DNA of 64,000 nucleotides from Citreicoccus inhibens (GCF_019039035.1 NZ_JAHNZT010000004.1:248001-312000), one strand, 5' to 3'. Positions 8,177-16,354 are shown, numbered from the stretch's first letter. Program-made: numbers and translations. The notes: a model not told the origin generated them from the letters alone.

Positions 8177-9970
8177 ATGCCCATGGCGCCCCCCACCTCT
8201 CAGTCCCCTGACTCCGAGTCGAAGCAGAAGGTGCGCGTCGCGCTCAACAGCGCGAACAAGCTCGTCGTCCGCGACGTGCCCAACATCATCGTGCTGGTGG
8301 GCGGCACCGTCGACCCCGGCAACATGGACACCGCAGCGCGCTCGGCCAGCTTCCATGACCCGAAGCTCGCCAGCAGCGCGCATGACCCCAACTGGTATTG
8401 GCAGGACAACCGTCCCTTCCGCGAGGCGCTGGATGCCCTGCGCAAGGACTACACGAACCTGCACCTCTTCACGATGCACGGGTGGAGCGGAGACAACAAC
8501 CCAGACAACCGGACCATCGCGGGCAGATACCTGGCGGATCGCCTCTGCGGCGGTGGCGGCGAAAAGCCGTACTACGCGGCCTTTCTCAACCGAGAGGTCT
8601 CCATCCACCTCATCGGCCACTCGCACGGCGGCAATGTCATCAATGAGTTCACCGAGCGGGCCGCCACGTCGAAGGAGTGGCCGAAGAAGTGGAAGATTCG
8701 CAGCATCACCTACCTGTCCACGCCCTTCTTCACGAAGATGCATCCGGTGAAGACAGGCGCGTTCAGCGACGCGTGCCACATCACCAACGTCTTCTGCAAA
8801 TACGACCTCACCCAGCGCGTGGTCGCAGACTTCTCGCTCATGCCGTTGCACGACGTCCTTCGCCAGAAGGGCAACTCGGACGCGCTCATGAAGGAGGTGC
8901 ATGGGCTCCACTTCGACATGGGCAAGCTGAACGCCGCGCTGATGTCCACGCGGCCCGTCGACAAGGACGACCGCTTCTGGCACATCGACCTGCACCTGCT
9001 GATGGACAAGGTGAAGGCGGAGCAGCTCTATGACGAGTCCCTCACGGCCATCGCCCAGCTCCGCAAGGTGTTCGACGCGGTGAGGGGACTGCTGCGCCAG
9101 TTCAACACGCCGCTACAGTTCCCCGTCGCCACGGAGCTCAAGGGCAAGCTCACGCATGAGCGCAAGGTGCTGAGCGACTCGCTCCTGGCCCGCTTCCTCG
9201 CGGAGCTGAAGACCGTGGAGAAGGGCATCGACCCCACGGAGAAGGCGCTCCGCGCCCGCCGCAAGAAGGGCGAGTACCCCGTGGGCGGGCTCTTCGATGA
9301 CCTGCACCTCGCCGACTTCCTGCAACCGCTCGTGCGCCTCATTGGCGTGGACCGGAAGACCTTGAATGGTCCGCTGTGGGCGCTCATCGGCTCGATGCTG
9401 GAGGAGCAGGTCGCGGAGTTCGACAACACGGTCACCTCGCCCGCCGCGCAGCTCAAGGCGACGAAGTTCGCCACGGCCATCACCCAGGTGGATGTCTCCA
9501 AGGAGGATGGGTACAGCCACCGGCACAAGGACGTCGAGTTCGGCCGGTTCATCTCGCGGCTGGAGGGAATCGAGAAGCGCTACGCCGTGGCGCCCGCGCT
9601 GCGCAATCCACGCGACCTGCGCGACCTGCTCTTCACCTTGCTCGCGCAGGTGGAGCCGCTGCGGCTGCTCGTGCAGAAGTGGGCCTCGGCCGCGGACTGG
9701 GCCGCTTCGCTGGCCACGTATGGGAGCAAGACGAAGTCTCCCGGCCTGCGCGTCCTCATCGACCTGGTGAACCACCTGGAGAGCTACTTCGTCATCGTCA
9801 GCGAGCGGAGCGCGGGCGGCCTCCAGGTGGATCAGCCGAAGGTCGATCCTCCCTATGGGAGCCTGGACTACTTGATGCGGGTGTCCCACTCCGTCAGCCG
9901 ACAGGACCTCTACCCTCCCGTGAAGGAGGCCCTGAAGAAGCAGCTCGACACGCGGCTGAAGCGAGGCTGA
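8177..9970 (+). CDS. Large alpha/beta-hydrolase (lipase-like) protein, candidate secreted effector
   Basis: This 597-residue protein lacks a signal peptide. The first 270 residues have the lipase arrangement: VPNIIVLVGGTVDP (34-47) as the first strand and oxyanion region, then IHLIGHSHGGNVINEF (143-158) with S149 as GxSxG nucleophile. HFDMGKLN and FWHIDLH further on may supply the histidine. Residues 280-597 are helical, charged and of no family I recognise. A cytoplasmic start, a GHSHGG lipase core, a long unknown tail and a LysM/PGB partner 14 bases upstream resemble phospholipase effector modules. No immunity gene is evident: the next gene is an aldo/keto reductase 119 bases on. Confidence 0.7.
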   Translation: MPMAPPTSQSPDSESKQKVRVALNSANKLVVRDVPNIIVLVGGTVDPGNMDTAARSASFHDPKLASSAHDPNWYWQDNRPFREALDALRKDYTNLHLFTMHGWSGDNNPDNRTIAGRYLADRLCGGGGEKPYYAAFLNREVSIHLIGHSHGGNVINEFTERAATSKEWPKKWKIRSITYLSTPFFTKMHPVKTGAFSDACHITNVFCKYDLTQRVVADFSLMPLHDVLRQKGNSDALMKEVHGLHFDMGKLNAALMSTRPVDKDDRFWHIDLHLLMDKVKAEQLYDESLTAIAQLRKVFDAVRGLLRQFNTPLQFPVATELKGKLTHERKVLSDSLLARFLAELKTVEKGIDPTEKALRARRKKGEYPVGGLFDDLHLADFLQPLVRLIGVDRKTLNGPLWALIGSMLEEQVAEFDNTVTSPAAQLKATKFATAITQVDVSKEDGYSHRHKDVEFGRFISRLEGIEKRYAVAPALRNPRDLRDLLFTLLAQVEPLRLLVQKWASAADWAASLATYGSKTKSPGLRVLIDLVNHLESYFVIVSERSAGGLQVDQPKVDPPYGSLDYLMRVSHSVSRQDLYPPVKEALKKQLDTRLKRG

Positions 9971-10089
9971 GCCCCTCGCCTGAGGCGGCATTGTCCGAGT
10001 GAGCACCGGGGCGCTCGAATTCTCGTGTGCCGGTGGGCCCTCCAGCACATCCTGGAGGACCCCACCTTCCTTCCAGGAGGATTCACCGC

Positions 10090-10968
10090 ATGACTGGCAC
10101 CGCGACTCGCCCCGCTGAGCAGAGTGGCACCTTCAAGCTGGGCGGAGACCTTCCCATCCATCGCCTGGGTTATGGCGCCATGCAGCTCACCGGCCCGGGC
10201 ATCTGGGGTCCGCCCAAGGACCGCGCCGAGGCGGTGCGTGTGCTCCGCCGCGCCCTGGAGCTGGGCGTGGACTTCATCGACACGGCGGACTCCTATGGCC
10301 CGTATGTCAGCGAGGAGATCATCGCCGAGGCGCTTCACCCCTACGCGCCGGGCGTCGTCATCGCCACCAAGGCGGGGCTGGTGCGCACAGGCCCCAACCA
10401 GTGGTTCCCCGTGGGAGCGCCCAAGTACCTGCGTCAGGAATTGGAGATGTCCCTGCGCCGGCTGAAGCGGGAGCGCATCGACCTCTATCAATTGCATCGC
10501 ATCGACCCGAAGGTCCCCGTGGAGGAGTCCCTGGGAGAGCTGAAGGCGCTCCAGAAGGAGGGGAAGATTCGCCACATCGGGCTCTCCGAGGTGTCGGTGG
10601 AGGAGATTCAGCGCGCCCGCAAGGTGGTGGACATCGTGTCGGTGCAGAACCGCTACAACCTCACGGACCGCGTGCATGAGGCGGTGCTCGATTACTGCGC
10701 GAAGGAGAACCTGGGCTTCATCCCGTGGTTCCCGCTCGCGACGGGCGGGCTGGCCAAGCCAGGGAGCCCGCTGGACTCGGTCGCTCGCAAGCACAACGCC
10801 ACCCCGGCGCAGATTGCGCTCGCGTGGCTCCTGGCGCGCTCGCCGGTGATGCTGCCCATTCCCGGCACCTCGTCCGTGAAGCACCTGGAGGAGAACCTCC
10901 AGGGCGCGACGCTGAAGTTGAGCAAGGACGAGCTGGCCGCGGTGGACGCCCAGGCCCGCGCAGGCTGA
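10090..10968 (+). CDS. Aldo/keto reductase
   Basis: This is a 292-residue cytosolic oxidoreductase starting at ATG 10090 behind CCAGGAGG. The four catalytic residues of the family are in place: D64 and Y69 in DTADSYG, K94 in IATKAG and H136 in YQLHRID. The C-terminal NADPH-binding loop reads [16 protein letters not shown]. It resembles the Tas/YdhF-like branch that reduces aldehydes or ketones with NADPH. It is monocistronic by spacing: 119 bases follow the lipase gene, and it is convergent with the pentapeptide-repeat gene. The physiological substrate is not evident. Confidence 0.9.
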   Translation: MTGTATRPAEQSGTFKLGGDLPIHRLGYGAMQLTGPGIWGPPKDRAEAVRVLRRALELGVDFIDTADSYGPYVSEEIIAEALHPYAPGVVIATKAGLVRTGPNQWFPVGAPKYLRQELEMSLRRLKRERIDLYQLHRIDPKVPVEESLGELKALQKEGKIRHIGLSEVSVEEIQRARKVVDIVSVQNRYNLTDRVHEAVLDYCAKENLGFIPWFPLATGGLAKPGSPLDSVARKHNATPAQIALAWLLARSPVMLPIPGTSSVKHLEENLQGATLKLSKDELAAVDAQARAG

Positions 10969-10972
10969 GCCT

Positions 10973-10996
10973 CGCTACCTTTTCCGCTACCTTTTC
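10973..10996. repeat. Perfect 12-bp tandem duplication at the pentapeptide-gene stop
   Basis: CGCTACCTTTTC occurs twice head to tail (10973-10984 and 10985-10996). On the minus strand the copy at 10985 supplies the last codons and TAG stop of the pentapeptide-repeat gene, and the copy at 10973 carries a second TAG just beyond it. Confidence 0.9.
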
Positions 10997-11733
10997 TTGG
11001 AGGGCCGGCACTCTCCCACCGAGCCCTCCGCGCAATGACTCCCATCTGTCCAGGTGGCGCCCGACAGGTTGGCGCCATCCAAGCGCGCGCCCTCCAGGTT
11101 GGCGTTCTCCAGCACGGCCTCCCGCAGGTCCGCGTCGCGCAGGTTGGCGTTCTCCAGGTCGCAGCGCTCCAGCACGGCGCGCCGCAGCTTCGCGCCGCGC
11201 AGGTCTGCCCGGGCCAGCAGCGCGCCGCCTACCGGCACGGAGTACGCGTGGGAGCGCTCGGAGCGGCGGTAGGGCCCGTTGGGCCCGTGAAAACCGCGCT
11301 CCTCCAGATTGATGCCGCGCAGGTTCGCGCCCTCGTAGCGCGCGGACTCCAACCCCCGCGCGCCTCGCAGGTCCGCGCCCTCCAGGTTCACGCCCTGAAG
11401 GAGCGCCTGCTCCAGAAAAGCCCCGTCGAGGTTGCACTCACGCAGGTCCGCGCCCTGAAGGTCCGCGAGCGTGAGGTCCACGCCGGAGAGGTCCGCGCCC
11501 CGAAGCTGCGCGCGCACCAGCCGGGCCTTCTCCAGCCGCGCCCCGGAGAGCCGAGCCCGCTCCAGGTCCGCGCCCTCCAGGGAGACCCCTCGGAGATCAC
11601 ACCCCGAACACTCACGCGACACGAGGAGCCCTCGGGCACGTTGCTCCAGCTCGCTGGGACAACCCGCGCCCAACACGCCAGACAATCCCAGCAGGCAGAC
11701 CGGAAGCAGACGCATCACACGGGAGCGGGACAT
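10987..11733 (-). CDS. Pentapeptide-repeat lipoprotein
   Basis: This 248-residue protein has a lipoprotein signal (hydrophobic LLPVCLLGLSGVLG followed by AGC). The mature chain is built of A(D/N)LxxA-type pentapeptides in two blocks (about residues 46-140 and 165-225), which fold as right-handed quadrilateral beta-helices. A short non-repeat insert (YRRSERSHAYSVPVGG) separates the blocks, and a Cys-containing cap ends the chain. Such proteins act by shape and charge, as DNA mimics or scaffolds; an outer-membrane lipoprotein version has no known job. The start is either ATG 11733 or ATG 11715. The former is favoured by a -10-like TAGTGT placed for leaderless transcription, which a paralogue at 12518 shares. 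Confidence 0.83.
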   Translation of the reverse strand: MSRSRVMRLLPVCLLGLSGVLGAGCPSELEQRARGLLVSRECSGCDLRGVSLEGADLERARLSGARLEKARLVRAQLRGADLSGVDLTLADLQGADLRECNLDGAFLEQALLQGVNLEGADLRGARGLESARYEGANLRGINLEERGFHGPNGPYRRSERSHAYSVPVGGALLARADLRGAKLRRAVLERCDLENANLRDADLREAVLENANLEGARLDGANLSGATWTDGSHCAEGSVGECRPSKKR

Positions 11734-11739
11734 GGACCG

Positions 11740-11745
11740 ACACTA
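11740..11745 (-). promoter_or_regulatory. Putative -10 element (TAGTGT), leaderless start of pentapeptide gene
   Basis: On the minus strand TAGTGT ends six bases before ATG 11733, so a transcript starting the usual 6-8 bases downstream would begin at or beside the start codon. The same hexamer and spacing precede ATG 12518. Confidence 0.4.
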
Positions 11746-11817
11746 CACCGGGCCGGCGGCAGTCACACGGCCCGACGAGGTCCTTCCCACGAGCCGACGC
11801 GCGCGACGATCGCGAGC

Positions 11818-11833
11818 ACAGGCCAACGCCTGT
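11818..11833. terminator. Short hairpin between two lipoprotein genes
   Basis: ACAGGC / GCCTGT with a four-base CAAC loop lies 100 bases downstream of the 11937-12518 gene and 85 bases upstream of the pentapeptide gene. No T-tract follows it. A terminator role is only possible. Confidence 0.25.
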
Positions 11834-11936
11834 CTTCAACCGGCCCCAGGGGACCTCGCATCAGCGAAGCCTGAATCGAACAGCGGGTTGTCCGTGCGGA
11901 CGACAGTCTCGCCAATGGGAACCGGGCGGACGTCGC

Positions 11937-12518
11937 TCACGAACAGGCATCGCTTCTTGCAGTGCATTCGGCCCCGTCGGAGTCCCTGCCACGGGCGCCG
12001 CTCGCGAGGCTGACCGTCAGCGGCGGGGCTCTCCGCGGCTCCACCTCGTGGTCATTGCAGACAAACTCCTTCAACCCATCGTTCGAGTACGACGCCCCGC
12101 ACCCCGCCGTGAACCACACACGGTCGGGCTTGGGCGTGACGGGCACCTCCGTGACGGAGTCGGTTCCCGGGAAGAACTTCTGGCAGTACGACAGCGGCTC
12201 CAGGCTCGCACCCGAGGAACAGTCGGCATCATGCGTCCAAGGGCCGCCCGGCGCCTTGTGAACGTTGACCTTCCCCCACCAGTAGGAGATGCGCCCCACC
12301 TCTCCGCCACGCTCGCCCGAGGTGGACGACCGTGCCTTCCCTCGGGTCAGGAAGGAGCTCGGCACGAGGCCCGCCCCTGCCTCGCCGCGCGCGAGCGTCG
12401 CGGGGCCCGCGGCATCACCGCACGCGACGGAGCCCAGCCCCATCACCACGGGCAGCCCCGTGGCACACCCTCTCAACAGGCAGACAGACAGGAGACCTGG
12501 CGCACGGGAGCGGGGCAT
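11937..12518 (-). CDS. Hypothetical exported lipoprotein
   Basis: This is a 193-residue protein. Its first 33 residues contain a basic start, a hydrophobic run and GSVACGD, which could be a lipobox with Cys33. The mature part holds a stretch that looks structurally constrained: residues 80-150 with WWGKVNVHKAPGG, WTHDADCSSGAS, YCQKFFPGTDS and FTAGCGASYSNDG, including several Cys that could form disulfides. I do not recognise a named domain. The last 25 residues are of low complexity and may have drifted. The first 60 or so bases are clearly similar to the start of the pentapeptide gene, pointing to a shared or shuffled signal-peptide segment. Function unknown. Confidence 0.6.
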   Translation of the reverse strand: MPRSRAPGLLSVCLLRGCATGLPVVMGLGSVACGDAAGPATLARGEAGAGLVPSSFLTRGKARSSTSGERGGEVGRISYWWGKVNVHKAPGGPWTHDADCSSGASLEPLSYCQKFFPGTDSVTEVPVTPKPDRVWFTAGCGASYSNDGLKEFVCNDHEVEPRRAPPLTVSLASGARGRDSDGAECTARSDACS

Positions 12519-12524
12519 GGCCAG

Positions 12525-12530
12525 ACACTA
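12525..12530 (-). promoter_or_regulatory. Putative -10 element (TAGTGT), leaderless start of 12518 gene
   Basis: TAGTGT on the minus strand lies six bases before ATG 12518, exactly as at 11740-11745, and the surrounding bases are also conserved between the two sites. Confidence 0.4.
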
Positions 12531-12575
12531 CAACGGAAGACGGCGTCGCGTCCGGGCGCCGTCCTCCCTTTCACA

Positions 12576-13255
12576 TCACGGCACGCGAACGATGCGGGTG
12601 CCGAACCAGTCCCTACCGACGCGCGCGCGTCCGTAGAAGCTGCCGGCCGTCATGAAGTACTTGGAATTGACCTGCGTCTCGCTGGAGCCGGGAGGTCCCG
12701 GCACGCCACCGTTCTGCACGAAGCGGAAGCCTACGTTGGCATCGCTCCATCGACGAGCTGATACAGCTTCCCCTCGATGATGACCTGGAGGTGTTGGTCC
12801 ACGACCTGGCGGAGGGTCACCTCCTCGTGAGGTACGCCGCGAGGTCATCCTGGAACTCGCTGTAGTCGACATCGACGATGTCGCTCCCCCGCGGCCTCGG
12901 TCGGACGGCGCGGCTCCAGATAGGACTTCGCGTTGACGAAACCGCTCGGAAGCATCTGGCTGGGCGGAGGGATGCCGCTGCGCGTGAAGGCGAGCGCACC
13001 GGAGCACGACAGCGCGGAGGAGCACCCCAGCCGGACCTCATGGGGGCCGGTGCGGGTCGCGGTGTACGTGATGCGGCTGCCATGCCCACCGCACGCGTCG
13101 TCATTGGAAGCGACCTCGATGTTCGTGCTCGAGTCGATGAGGCGCAGATACGTGTCGTCGTTCGTCGACGAATCCACGACGCCACAGATGTCGACATCCA
13201 GGACCTGCCCCTGGGTCAGGTGGACCAACACCGTCGAGACATTGGCGTTGGCAGG
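12576..13255 (-). pseudogene. Frameshifted remnant of an exported protein with a PPC-like domain
   Basis: A protein can be followed on the minus strand only by changing frame. From about 13255 to 12900 one frame encodes a bacterial pre-peptidase C-terminal-like domain (VHLTQGQVLDVDICG, DDTYLRLIDSSTNIEVASND, YTATRTGPHEVRLGCSS). The reading then moves to a second frame near 12895-12820 (DIVDVDYSEFQDDLAAYL), to a third near 12840-12745 (EVTLRQVVDQHLQVIIEGKL), and finally to one ending at 12576 (NVGFRFVQNGG, YFMTAGSFYGRARVGRDWFG). Each piece has native codon bias, so this is a decayed or misassembled gene. The amino-terminal part, including any signal peptide, is missing. Confidence 0.65.
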
Positions 13256-13285
13256 GCGTGCTCGTGTTCTGATACAGCTTCCCTG

Positions 13286-13483
13286 GGCTATTCCATGGAC
13301 CAGACCTTCGACGTGGGCTGGGACAAGAGCACGGCGGTCAGTCCTGAGGACGGCTCGAACGCGCGCGCCACGGGCCGGGTGTATCGCGTGGACTTCGCTC
13401 TGAAGCCGGACTTCCATCCGGACCACGCCGACCCGGCCCGAAATGCCGGGGCATGGGTTCAGCACCCGATGCTGCGGCAATAA
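13286..13483 (+). pseudogene. Orphan 3'-terminal coding fragment on the opposite strand
   Basis: A 65-codon stretch ending in TAA has strong G/C third-position bias and a protein-like composition (GYSMDQTFDVGWDKSTAVSP, ATGRVYRVDFALKPDFHP). It has no start or upstream coding sequence: just to its left the minus-strand PPC remnant begins. It is probably the 3' end of a gene cut off by a rearrangement. I do not recognise the family. Confidence 0.45.
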
Positions 13484-13660
13484 CAGACAATGCGTTCCCG
13501 GCCGCGCCCCACGAGCCATGCGCTCGCGGGGCGAAGACGCCGGGATATATCCCCCCGCCTCCACTGTCTGTCGCTGAGCCAGCACGATTGGCTGGCGCCC
13601 AGTCCGAGTGTCTTCCTCGCGGGCCCGCGCTGAGCAATGGCGCGGGCGCGCCGCTTCCGC

Positions 13661-14134
13661 TCAGGCCTGCTCGTCGGGAAGGAGCATCAGGAGAAGCTCG
13701 TCGTCGGGACTGAGTGGGCGCCAGCCCGGAGGCGGAGGGTCGGCGCGAAGCACCTCCCGCGCCCGGCGAACCCTCTCCTTATGGGTGTCTGGAACGATGC
13801 CGGACCAGAGTCCAATGGCCTTAGCAATCTTGAAGCGGTTGTCGTCGTCCAACACAGCTGGCCATCCCTCAGGGAGGCTCGCCCATAGCTCGCGTACAAG
13901 TTGCCCACGAACCAAGCGGGTCACTTGCCCGGTTCGTATCGCTTCGGCCACCAAACCATCGTAGACCTGAACTCCAGCAACGTCGTCCGGCCCCAGTTCC
14001 TCAGCCAGCGCCACCAATGATGCAGTGGGACGGGCCTCAGCGAATGCCGTGAGTGAGTCGTAGCCTCTCGCACGGACGCGCCCGTACAAACGGCCCTTCC
14101 AGTTCCCCTGCCAGGATTGTCCGTCGCCGGTCAT
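13661..14134 (-). CDS. Probable immunity protein paired with the SitA-like toxin gene
   Basis: This is a 157-residue soluble, acidic protein with no signal or membrane segment. It begins GQSWQGNWKGRLYGRVRARG, has a helical ARPTASLVALAEELGPDDVA segment and ends PPPPGWRPLSPDDELLLMLL. From memory, proteins of this shape are common in Myxococcus and Corallococcus beside short lipoproteins of the SitA5/TIGR02269 type, sometimes labelled NUDIX although no Nudix box is visible here. Its ATG overlaps the stop of the lipoprotein gene by four bases (ATGA), indicating coupled translation, as expected for a toxin/immunity pair. The function is inferred from context. Confidence 0.6.
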   Translation of the reverse strand: MTGDGQSWQGNWKGRLYGRVRARGYDSLTAFAEARPTASLVALAEELGPDDVAGVQVYDGLVAEAIRTGQVTRLVRGQLVRELWASLPEGWPAVLDDDNRFKIAKAIGLWSGIVPDTHKERVRRAREVLRADPPPPGWRPLSPDDELLLMLLPDEQA

Positions 14135-14745
14135 CGGCTCCTCCAGGTCGTGAACAGGAGCGGGACTCTGTAGACCTTCATGCGTTCCCCGACGATGTCC
14201 AGGACCTGATTCCGCGTCAACCTTTGGCCAGCTTCAGCCTCCGCGTCGAAGAGAGTCTCCATGATCATCCGGTTCCACTCGCCCGGCCACGTGCGCCCGC
14301 CCCCAACCGCCGACCCTGCCCCAGATTCATTCTCACGAACGTCACGGCGGCGCGTCAGCCGCTCCGACGCATCAGGCCCCGTGACGGATGACGGCCGAGA
14401 GACGGGGCCAGATGAATGCGCTGCATCCGACCGCTCGCTGAGCGCGGAGCCGTCCGGAGTACGCGGCCGGGTGTTCAGGTTCAGCGTTGGGCCCCGCTCT
14501 GGCGCCACCGACGCGCAGCTGGTCAGCCCCAGGGCCACTCCGAGCCAGAGGACACCCGCTCGCGGTACCCCTCGCCAGGACGCCGACGGCGAAGGGGCCC
14601 GCTCGCCGCGCTCCGTCCGCCGTGCAGCACCGCGGCGTGTCGCCCGTCCCCATCGCGTCACGCCCAGGAAGAGCGCGGAGAGAACAGCGCCGGTCGTGAA
14701 TAGGACCGCACTCCCGGCTTGCCGAGAGTCAGACAGATTGGACAT
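14131..14745 (-). CDS. Putative SitA-type polymorphic toxin lipoprotein
   Basis: This 204-residue protein has a lipobox-like LTSC with Cys77, preceded by GVLWLGVALG. After it comes a long Ser/Pro/Arg linker, then a compact C-terminal motif (WNRMIMETLFDAEAEAG, LTRNQVLDIVGERMK, FTTWRSR). That C-terminal pattern matches what I recall of the TIGR02269/SitA5 family, toxins delivered between myxobacterial siblings by TraA-dependent outer-membrane exchange. The four-base overlap with the downstream gene supports a toxin/immunity operon. The start is odd: 76 residues, including another hydrophobic segment (12-29), precede the lipobox, with no closer start codon. An N-terminal frameshift or fusion is therefore possible. 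Confidence 0.5.
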   Translation of the reverse strand: MSNLSDSRQAGSAVLFTTGAVLSALFLGVTRWGRATRRGAARRTERGERAPSPSASWRGVPRAGVLWLGVALGLTSCASVAPERGPTLNLNTRPRTPDGSALSERSDAAHSSGPVSRPSSVTGPDASERLTRRRDVRENESGAGSAVGGGRTWPGEWNRMIMETLFDAEAEAGQRLTRNQVLDIVGERMKVYRVPLLFTTWRSR

Positions 14746-14945
14746 GGACGAGAACCCCCGAGCGCCCGCGCGAGAAAGACTCGCGCAAAGGCAGACTCAA
14801 GGTACCGCCGGCTCTGTCCAGCCTGAACGACGTGGCAGGTTCGGACCGAGGGAAACCCTCATCACGCCTCATGCCCCCGCGATGCCCGGCTTGAGCAGGT
14901 CAAGCCCTCATGGGCCTCGCGGCACGGGTCATCGTGGGCTCGGCA

Positions 14946-15299
14946 CTAATAGAAGCAGGGGCCCGTCTCGCGCAGCTCGAGCGTCGCCCATTCGCTCGCG
15001 GGGCACTCCCTGGCGATGGCCATGGCCTCTTCACGCGTCTGGACGTCGAGATAGAAGAAGCCCCCGACAATCTCTTTCGCCTCCGTGAAGGGCCCGTCGC
15101 TGACCATCGGCTTTCCTGCTCGCGTCGTGAGCCGCACGCCCTCGGCGTCGGACTTGAGCGAGTCAGCGAACTTGCACACGCCTCGCGCCATGACGCTCTC
15201 GACGAACTTCCCCATGCGCTCGAACGCGCGCCGCGCCACGTCCGGTGGGCGAGTGCGCCGCTCCTCGCCCGACTCCAAAACCAACAACATGAATGCCAT
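14946..15299 (-). CDS. YCII-related / DGPF-domain protein
   Basis: This is a 117-residue cytosolic protein of the YciI-like ferredoxin fold. It starts AFMLLVLESGEE and contains the family's SDGPFTEAKEIVGGFFYLDV signature (residues 67-86), then MAIARECPASEWATLELRE. DGPF proteins are often encoded beside ECF sigma factors or VOC proteins and have no established activity; some act as small dehydrohalogenases or isomerases. Here it sits between the toxin locus and a LysR gene with no evident partner, and the LysR gene ends 24 bases upstream of its end in the same direction, so cotranscription from 16220 is possible. Confidence 0.82.
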   Translation of the reverse strand: MAFMLLVLESGEERRTRPPDVARRAFERMGKFVESVMARGVCKFADSLKSDAEGVRLTTRAGKPMVSDGPFTEAKEIVGGFFYLDVQTREEAMAIARECPASEWATLELRETGPCFY

Positions 15300-15323
15300 G
15301 GCAGACTCCTCGAGCGCGAGACC

Positions 15324-16220
15324 CTAGCGCACCCGCGCGGCATCCGGCTGAGCCAGCACCCAATCCACGAACGACTTCGCTGCGGGTCTCAATCGCCGAT
15401 GCGCGGGGTACACGACGAAGTATGAAACGCGCGTGGTCAGGGAGGGGCCAGGCAAGCGAACGAGCCGCCCATCCTCGAGATACGCCGCCGAGACTCGCTC
15501 GCGGGCCAGCAACACGCCGAGTCCCTGGCTGGCCGCCATCAGCGCGGCGGACGTGTCACTGAAGTGGAAGCGCTCGTCGATTCGCGCGTCCCGCACCCCC
15601 GCCGCGCGGAACCAGTCGTTCCAACCTTGCCGAGCCAGGTCCGCGATGAGCGGCAGCGCCGCGAGGTCCGCCGCCTCGCGCACGTTCCCGAGCCCCGGCA
15701 GTGCAGGCGATGCCGCGGGGAACAAGGTGTCGTCCATCAAGTGGTGCGCGGTGAGTCCAGGCCAGGGGCCCTGCCCGTAGCGAATGGCGAGGTCCGCGCC
15801 GCCCTCATCGAAGCGCGCCAGCGACGCCTCGGAGTCCACGTGCACGCGAACTCCCGGGTGCGCGCGAACGAACGCGGGCAGGCGTGGCAACAACCAGCCG
15901 TAGGCCAGCGAGTGCAGCATCGAGATACGCACCCGCTCGGGATAGTCGCATCCCGCGAGCAGGTTGCGCATCACGCTGTCCATGTCGGACATCGCGGAGC
16001 TGGCCGCATCCGCGAGCTGGCGTCCCTGCGGCGTCAGCGACACCCCACGCGCGTGACGCTGAAACAACACGAGCCCCAGCCGCGCCTCCAACTGGCGCAC
16101 ATGGTGGCTGACGGCGCTGGCGGTCAGGTGCAGCTCCTTCGCCGCATGGGCGAAGTTCTGGTGGCGGGCGGCGGATTCGAACGCCGCCAGCGCGGGGAGC
16201 AGGTCCGTGCGGAGGGCCAA
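15324..16220 (-). CDS. LysR-family transcriptional regulator (GcvA-like)
   Basis: This is a 298-residue regulator. The winged helix-turn-helix occupies residues 8-66 (LAAFESAARHQNFAHAAKEL, HVRQLEARLGLVLFQRHARG), and the periplasmic-binding-protein-like effector domain follows from about 92. The effector domain has the GcvA-type features RYGQGPWPGL and LIADLARQGWNDWF. It is divergent from the EamA exporter gene with a 134-base shared upstream region, the classic layout for a LysR protein controlling the adjacent transporter in response to the transporter's substrate. I could not identify a clear T-N11-A operator. The ATG at 16220 fits family length. Confidence 0.9.
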   Translation of the reverse strand: MALRTDLLPALAAFESAARHQNFAHAAKELHLTASAVSHHVRQLEARLGLVLFQRHARGVSLTPQGRQLADAASSAMSDMDSVMRNLLAGCDYPERVRISMLHSLAYGWLLPRLPAFVRAHPGVRVHVDSEASLARFDEGGADLAIRYGQGPWPGLTAHHLMDDTLFPAASPALPGLGNVREAADLAALPLIADLARQGWNDWFRAAGVRDARIDERFHFSDTSAALMAASQGLGVLLARERVSAAYLEDGRLVRLPGPSLTTRVSYFVVYPAHRRLRPAAKSFVDWVLAQPDAARVR

Positions 16221-16354
16221 AGGGGGAGCCTCAAATCTGGCTTGTGTCTGCCGCTCAGAGTACGCGCTTGTGGCCCGGGCGGCGATATCCAGAATGCGCC
16301 GCGGACACCCAGCCCGTTATTCGTGTCGCCGCCTCCCTGAAACGGATCCCTCCC

